Source: Treponema sp. (GTDB taxonomy: Bacteria; Spirochaetota; Spirochaetia; Treponematales; Breznakiellaceae). Taken from it: a stretch of DNA of 9,771 bases. A model generated the notes under the pieces. It was given only the letters and a program-made list of their open reading frames with translations. It did no database searches and was not told the origin of the DNA. How positions within the stretch are numbered: position 1 is the first letter of the stretch; each line of letters opens with the position of its first letter. Both the position numbers and the translations under genes were made by a program. The stretch lies in assembly GCA_031259345.1 (NCBI GenBank), contig JAIRLQ010000531.1, positions 1 to 9,771 of the forward strand, read 5' to 3'. Positions 5,990 through 9,771 of the stretch are shown one piece after another.

Positions 5990-7315
5990 TTAAAACCCGG
6001 CGCCGCTGCCGCCCCAGTCAATACGAAAAGTCCGCTCTTCTATGGGGGTATCGGACCCGGCATATTTAGATGAATATACAAAAACCCCGGTTTGGTCATA
6101 ACCAACTATGCTGTAAGTTCCGCCGTTTTCCGTATCCACCCCTTCGTAGAGCGAGCTTGTCCCAATCAACCTGTTGCCTCCGGCCAGATCATAAAAATAC
6201 ATCATACAATAATGAGCCGCTTCCCCGGAACTTACCAACACTGCCAGTGTATTGTCTATTACTTCCATGTCCTTAATATTGGCGGATTCAGGAAAGGGGA
6301 TACTGCCGTATTCCCGAACAGTTGTTCCTGATATATGAAGAAATATGGCAATGCCCGGCGCCTCCTGGCTGGAATCCATATCGGGAATGTAAGGAGCGTA
6401 AATAAAAGAACCCTCCTCAGAACCGGCGGTATACGACGCAAAGCTCCTTACACCGGATAACTTACCCTCCTTAAACTCGAGTTCCATAGGATCGACAGCA
6501 CTAAGTTCATCCGCATTAAGGTTGAAGCTGAATATTTTCTCATTAGATTCATAAAGCCCCAAAACATACAGTATTGAAGAAGCGTCATCATAGGCAATGT
6601 CAAGAAATTCATCAATAGTAGAAGAATTCACCGTTAAAGAATCAACAAGGCGCCCGGCTTCATAAATATATATCCCCCCTACGGGAATGCTAGTATCCAA
6701 AAAGTCCGGGTAGCCCGCAACTATAAGACGGCCGAATTTGTCGTTAAGAATCCTGGGGGGATTCACACGGTCTGAATCACTGCCCCAAATCACCAGCTCA
6801 GACTCATCGGACTCGTTTAGAATGCCGTCAATTGTCCAGCCCGGGGAGGCATATTTAAGAGTCGCCATAATATCACCCGCCCTAAGGGATACCTGCACGT
6901 TCAGGCTGGCGCCTGCCATCTTGAAGGGTTTTGATTCCCCCACATAAAAATTGGCGCGGCTTCTGTTTTTGCTAGAGGTTTTATCCACTTCGATTAATGC
7001 ACGGGCTACATAACCCGCGCCGTAGGGTATATCAAGGGTTATCGGGTAGGAAACGGGGCTTTCTATCGTAGGCCGCTCGCCAATGATCCTGTCCCCCTGG
7101 ATTATCCAAACTTTAATATTCTTAAAAGACGCAAACTCTTCGGGGTTTCCGGCCGGCCAGCCGACACTGCGGGAAGCGGCCCCCAGGGTCAGGTAGACTT
7201 TGCCTGTCCCGCCGGAATTGCTTTTATCAGGTGAAAGGCTTAAAGTGCATGAGAGGGCGGACAGGGCCGCAAAAACCGCTATTGTTACCGCAAAACAGGT
7301 AAAAAATCTTTTCAT
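5990..7315 (-). CDS. Lipoprotein with probable beta-propeller-like body (shorter paralog)
   Basis: This 441-residue protein begins with a signal peptide ending ALSC, with Cys23 as the predicted lipid site. The lipobox is relaxed, as in many spirochaete lipoproteins. After Cys it has TLSLSPDKSNSGG, then GKVYLTLGAASRSV (38-51), FKNIKVWIIQGDRIIGE (64-80) and IPYGAGYVARALIEVD (96-111). Each corresponds in order to a segment of the downstream lipoprotein, so the two are tandem duplicates that have diverged widely. The body (about 165-435) has propeller-like strands: NDKFGRLIVAG (191-201) with GGIYIYE after it, and IAYDDASSILYVLG. It stops without the extra C-terminal domain of its neighbour. GGAGG (7324-7320) lies four bases before the ATG. 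A 56-base gap holding a palindrome separates it from the barrel gene. Function unknown; ligand binding or surface interaction is a guess. Confidence 0.85.
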   Translation of the reverse strand: MKRFFTCFAVTIAVFAALSALSCTLSLSPDKSNSGGTGKVYLTLGAASRSVGWPAGNPEEFASFKNIKVWIIQGDRIIGERPTIESPVSYPITLDIPYGAGYVARALIEVDKTSSKNRSRANFYVGESKPFKMAGASLNVQVSLRAGDIMATLKYASPGWTIDGILNESDESELVIWGSDSDRVNPPRILNDKFGRLIVAGYPDFLDTSIPVGGIYIYEAGRLVDSLTVNSSTIDEFLDIAYDDASSILYVLGLYESNEKIFSFNLNADELSAVDPMELEFKEGKLSGVRSFASYTAGSEEGSFIYAPYIPDMDSSQEAPGIAIFLHISGTTVREYGSIPFPESANIKDMEVIDNTLAVLVSSGEAAHYCMMYFYDLAGGNRLIGTSSLYEGVDTENGGTYSIVGYDQTGVFVYSSKYAGSDTPIEERTFRIDWGGSGAGF

Positions 7316-7341
7316 AAAACCTCCGCTAAGCTAAAGTGAAG

Positions 7342-7370
7342 CTTTTTCAAAATGTCAGATTTTGAAAAAG
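7342..7370. repeat. Perfect 12-bp inverted repeat between barrel and lipoprotein genes
   Basis: CTTTTTCAAAAT (7342-7353) pairs perfectly with ATTTTGAAAAAG (7359-7370) around the five-base centre GTCAG. It fills the gap after the barrel stop (7373) and ends 17 bases before the lipoprotein ribosome site. On the minus-strand transcript it forms an A/U-rich hairpin with U-runs only inside its stem. It could be an internal attenuator, an mRNA processing or stability element, a protein-binding palindrome or a dispersed genomic repeat. The pairing is seen; the role is inferred. Confidence 0.7.
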
Positions 7371-7372
7371 AC

Positions 7373-8563
7373 TCAAAGTGATAAAACCAGCGCAGCCTGA
7401 ACTTTCCAGCGCGGGTCTCTGTTATCCCAGGGGCCCCAGGAACAGGGGAGAAAAACACCGGCGCCCGCATTAAAAGAAAGATCTGACAATGGCATAAACC
7501 TTACGGAAGCAAAAAACTCCGGCCCCAGGTGCAGGGAGGCGGAATCGGGATCAAGTTCCATCTCTTTATCCTTAAAAGTTTCTGTATCGGTACGGATAAA
7601 ATAAGCCGCCTCCATATTGAAGAAAAAGGTCCGGGTTATACGAAGTTCGTAAGAAAGCCGCGCGGAAGCCGCGCCGCCAAGGTCCGGGGAAAACACCCTG
7701 CCATGGCCTTGGCTGGTAATAGGGCTAAAAGCGTCAAGGCCGCCTTCGGAACCTGAACCCCAGCGTATAAAAAAGCCCAGCCTGTCGCCGTACTTTGAAG
7801 GAGTAGTCCATACAAAACCCCCGGAAGCGGCAGCGCCAAACAAGGTTTCGTCCGGCAATCCGGAAAGCCCCGCAACTCCGGCAAGTTCAAGATTAAGCCG
7901 GGGAACCGGCGCAAGGTTAAACTTTAGGATGCCATATTGGGAATGAAGGGCATCCCCATCGCGTAAATCGAACTGGGCCAGGGCGCCCGCGTGAAGGCTT
8001 GCCCTGCCGGAAAGGAAGCCGGCAATTTCATACTGTAAAGAACCCAAAACCCGTTTGGGCGCAAAGTAATGATCTGTGTCGTTGTATTCCGCAAGATCCG
8101 GCGGGGTCATGGTAATGCCGGCGGCACGGGAAAAGAGAAGGCCGGTATAATAGGCCCCGGCGCCCAGCCTGTGTTTGCCAAAGCGGTAAGAAAGGGAAAG
8201 GCCGTCAAAAAGACCCTGGGCAACAAGCCCCGCGCCATCATGGTAACCCTGCCTGCCAATTTCCACTGTCAGGTTGTTAATGGGGCGCCAAACCGCTTCA
8301 AGCCGGCCCGCTTCGGGAATAAAAAGCCATTGGCTTTCGCGCCGCTCTTTATATTCAATGCTAAAACGGCCTGATACATAGATCTCCAGCCGCTTGCCCG
8401 GATGGGTCCAGGAAACCCAGGGCAGGTACGTCCCCGCGTAATTAAGATCTTCCGCGGAAGAATAGTCGCCGCCCTGCTCGGTTACAAAGCCAAAGTTTAC
8501 GGCAAAAAGGCAAAGGGGGCTTACACATAAAAGTATTGATAAAACCAGGAGACGCTTTTTCAT
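7373..8563 (-). CDS. Predicted outer-membrane beta-barrel protein
   Basis: This 396-residue protein has a signal peptide, with likely cleavage after LFA (residue 21), and a body of alternating polar and hydrophobic strands with aromatic girdles. Examples are RLEIYVSGRFSIEY, GLSLSYRFGKHRLGAGAYY, LNLELAGVAGLSG, RLGFFIRWGSG and FFFNMEAAYFI. The C-terminus is a typical last strand (WKVQAALVLSL), although it ends in Leu rather than Phe. About 16 strands would fit this length, but I did not count them rigorously. It most likely sits in the outer membrane as a porin-like channel or anchor. The ATG (8563-8561) overlaps the previous TGA as ATGA, so translation is probably coupled. The upstream G-run (GGGGGG) is a modest ribosome site. 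It is not close enough to a named porin family for me to name it. Confidence 0.82.
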   Translation of the reverse strand: MKKRLLVLSILLCVSPLCLFAVNFGFVTEQGGDYSSAEDLNYAGTYLPWVSWTHPGKRLEIYVSGRFSIEYKERRESQWLFIPEAGRLEAVWRPINNLTVEIGRQGYHDGAGLVAQGLFDGLSLSYRFGKHRLGAGAYYTGLLFSRAAGITMTPPDLAEYNDTDHYFAPKRVLGSLQYEIAGFLSGRASLHAGALAQFDLRDGDALHSQYGILKFNLAPVPRLNLELAGVAGLSGLPDETLFGAAASGGFVWTTPSKYGDRLGFFIRWGSGSEGGLDAFSPITSQGHGRVFSPDLGGAASARLSYELRITRTFFFNMEAAYFIRTDTETFKDKEMELDPDSASLHLGPEFFASVRFMPLSDLSFNAGAGVFLPCSWGPWDNRDPRWKVQAALVLSL

Positions 8564-9009
8564 ACACCGTCCCCCCAGGTTCTAAGCACCTTGCCCAATA
8601 TGTCCAAAAGATCTTCACCGGAAAGCTTAAAAGAAGGATCGCTTCGCGCGGGGAGGCAGCGGGTATACCAGAGTTCCCGGTACGCATAACGGGAGTTCTT
8701 TAGCATCCGGTACATAAGCCCCCCTTTTATGCCAAAAGACTTCATTATAAGGAGGGAAACGCCGTCGAGCCTGGCAGGGGCGGAAGCTTCGGCATTTTTG
8801 GGGAGAAAGCCCCGCTCCCGGGCTTCGGCAAAAGCTGCCGCCTTACCGGCGCTTTCGCTTAAAACCCCCGCGGCAGGCAGCACAAAAGAAGCCGCCGTTT
8901 CCCAACTGATTTCTTTTGAGTCCAAAAGTTCGTCCATACTCCGGGCTGTCTGGGCATAAAGCCCCAGGGCCACGCAGCCGCATAAAAAAAGGAAGATACG
9001 TTTCTTCAA
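8560..9009 (-). CDS. Small exported protein, SLH-like, TTG start
   Basis: This 149-residue protein starts at TTG (9009-9007). The codon just before is an in-frame TAA, and no ATG or GTG occurs in frame until Met25. Only the TTG start gives the complete signal peptide MKKRIFLFLCGCVALGLYA (cleavage after residue 19). AGGAG (9023-9019 on the minus strand) lies ten bases upstream and runs close to the stop of the FecR gene. The mature part is helical. SWETAASFVLPAAGV (35-49), RGFLP and then ARLDGVSLLIMKSFGIKGGLMY have the spacing of S-layer-homology-like or similar wall-binding helices, but this is a resemblance and not a firm domain call. It overlaps the barrel gene by four bases, implying coupled production. 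A periplasmic or wall-associated accessory of the barrel is my inference. Function unknown. Confidence 0.75.
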   Translation of the reverse strand: MKKRIFLFLCGCVALGLYAQTARSMDELLDSKEISWETAASFVLPAAGVLSESAGKAAAFAEARERGFLPKNAEASAPARLDGVSLLIMKSFGIKGGLMYRMLKNSRYAYRELWYTRCLPARSDPSFKLSGEDLLDILGKVLRTWGDGV

Positions 9010-9024
9010 TTAAACACAACTCCT

Positions 9025-9720
9025 CTACCAGGTAAACCCGGGAATTTTTACGGCGCCGGTTTGCGGGACACCGGCATCCCCGGGCCAGAAAATATCGCCC
9101 GAAACCGAACCGCTTGGCACAGCGGCGCTCGTTCCCGCAAAGCCTTCGTTATTGGCCTGTATGGGGCTCTCCGGCGCTGTTTCCACGGGAGCGGGAACAG
9201 AAACCCCTCCCTCTTCGGAAGCGGACGATGATTCGCCCGCCCGGACAGACACTTCCGTACCGCTCTGATCTGCGAATACCACATTTCCGGAACTGACATA
9301 GATGGCATCTTTTTCAAACTCAAACTCCGTACCCCGCACGGAAGCGGTCGCGTGGGTGCTTCGTATGGTAAAGTTTGTCTTGCCGCCGGACGGAGGCGCA
9401 ACTTCGGCCCTGACGCGCCCGGTTCTAAGATTAAGGCGCACTGTTTCATCACCCTGATTATTTATCAGCTCTTCCAGGGTAAGGCGTGTTAAAGGCCGTA
9501 CCGTAATGGTTGAATTCCCCAGGCCAAGTACGGCGTTGCTTTTAAAGCCCGTAGATATGGAAGCGTTTCTTTCCAGGATCATGCCCAGCGAGGCGGGCGT
9601 CCATTGGCCGCCCGGAACCCGTACCTCTACGGTGCCCATAAAATCCTTAAGCACCGCGGATTGGCCAAAGGTCATGGCAACGGAAAGAAAAAGGCAAAGA
9701 AAAAACGCAATGTATTTCAT
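9025..9720 (-). CDS. Periplasmic FecR-domain protein
   Basis: This 231-residue protein has a signal peptide (MKYIAFFLCLFLSVAMTFG, cleavage near residue 19-20). A FecR-type beta-helical domain at about 28-150 follows: GTVEVRVPGGQWTPA (29-43), ISTGFKSNAVLGLGN (55-69), LTRLTLEEL (77-85), LRTGRVRAEV (98-107), STHATASVRGTEFEF (121-135). The tail (about 160-231) is low in complexity, rich in Ser, Pro, Ala and Gly. I start at the ATG at 9720, not the in-frame ATG at 9747, because GGAGAG (9731-9726) lies five bases before it and the signal peptide then begins normally. Classical FecR is an inner-membrane anti-sigma regulator with a cytoplasmic segment. That segment and any membrane anchor are absent here and no sigma factor is adjacent, so a structural or sensory role in the periplasm is likelier. 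First gene of the operon. Confidence 0.88.
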   Translation of the reverse strand: MKYIAFFLCLFLSVAMTFGQSAVLKDFMGTVEVRVPGGQWTPASLGMILERNASISTGFKSNAVLGLGNSTITVRPLTRLTLEELINNQGDETVRLNLRTGRVRAEVAPPSGGKTNFTIRSTHATASVRGTEFEFEKDAIYVSSGNVVFADQSGTEVSVRAGESSSASEEGGVSVPAPVETAPESPIQANNEGFAGTSAAVPSGSVSGDIFWPGDAGVPQTGAVKIPGFTW

Positions 9721-9737
9721 ATGAACTCTCCGAGAAG

Positions 9738-9766
9738 AATATATCACTCTTTTGCCGATAAATCAA
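9738..9766 (-). promoter_or_regulatory. Promoter of the five-gene envelope operon
   Basis: On the minus strand, -35 TTGATT (9766-9761, four of six matches), a 17-base spacer and -10 TATATT (9743-9738, five of six) lie just upstream of the FecR gene. Transcription would start near 9731, giving a very short leader that begins at about the ribosome site. No operator-like palindrome is visible around it, though the window ends five bases beyond the -35. Confidence 0.65.
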
Positions 9767-9771
9767 TTAAT

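Noticed and set aside
8069..8374. Plus-strand open frame of 101 residues opposite the barrel gene
   Set aside because: Antisense shadow; basic, without motifs or a translation signal.
9048..9452. Minus-strand open frame of 134 residues within the FecR gene
   Set aside because: A shifted-frame shadow in GC-rich DNA; rich in Arg and Pro, with no domain or ribosome site, while the FecR frame has clear motifs and a signal peptide.
9721..9747. Longer start of the FecR protein at ATG 9747
   Set aside because: It would place nine polar residues before the signal peptide, would overlap the -10 box, and lacks the ribosome site found before 9720.

Overview
The window looks like a bacterial chromosome segment, most likely from a spirochaete of the Treponema type, possibly a gut treponeme. 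This is inferred from the gene style: a FecR-domain protein with a signal peptide, a small SLH-like exported protein, an outer-membrane barrel and paralogous lipoproteins with relaxed lipoboxes. No rRNA or other firm taxonomic marker is present, so the assignment is tentative.

Layout. (1) Positions 1-3638, plus strand: the distal part of a sugar-type (RbsABC/YtfQRT-YjfF class) ABC importer operon. It encodes two RbsC-like permeases and one double-domain ATPase, tightly packed. The substrate-binding protein is absent; it is probably just upstream, because the window opens with a 99-base leader that holds two hairpins and no promoter I can recognise. (2) Positions 3639-4115: two convergent tRNA genes, tRNA-Asp(GTC) on plus and tRNA-Leu(GAG) on minus, each with a near-ideal sigma-70 promoter (TTGACA-N17-TATNGT). 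About 196 bases lie between them with no credible gene. (3) Positions 4162-9766, minus strand: a five-gene operon in which every product carries an export signal. In transcription order these are a FecR-domain protein, a small SLH-like protein (TTG start), an outer-membrane beta-barrel candidate and two paralogous lipoproteins with a probable beta-propeller-like body. A promoter lies at 9738-9766 and a GC-rich hairpin follows the last gene.

How the genes work together. The importer is a self-contained cytoplasmic-membrane machine whose ATPase has one intact and one degenerate ATP site. The minus-strand operon encodes no cytoplasmic enzyme and reads as an envelope assembly: a periplasmic FecR protein, a possible wall-binding protein, a barrel and two surface or periplasmic lipoproteins. 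Its function is unknown, and it is the most interesting part of the window. The two blocks differ in base composition (the importer is visibly more AT-rich), and the tRNA pair marks the junction.

No CRISPR array, transposase, integrase, riboswitch or replication origin was seen.
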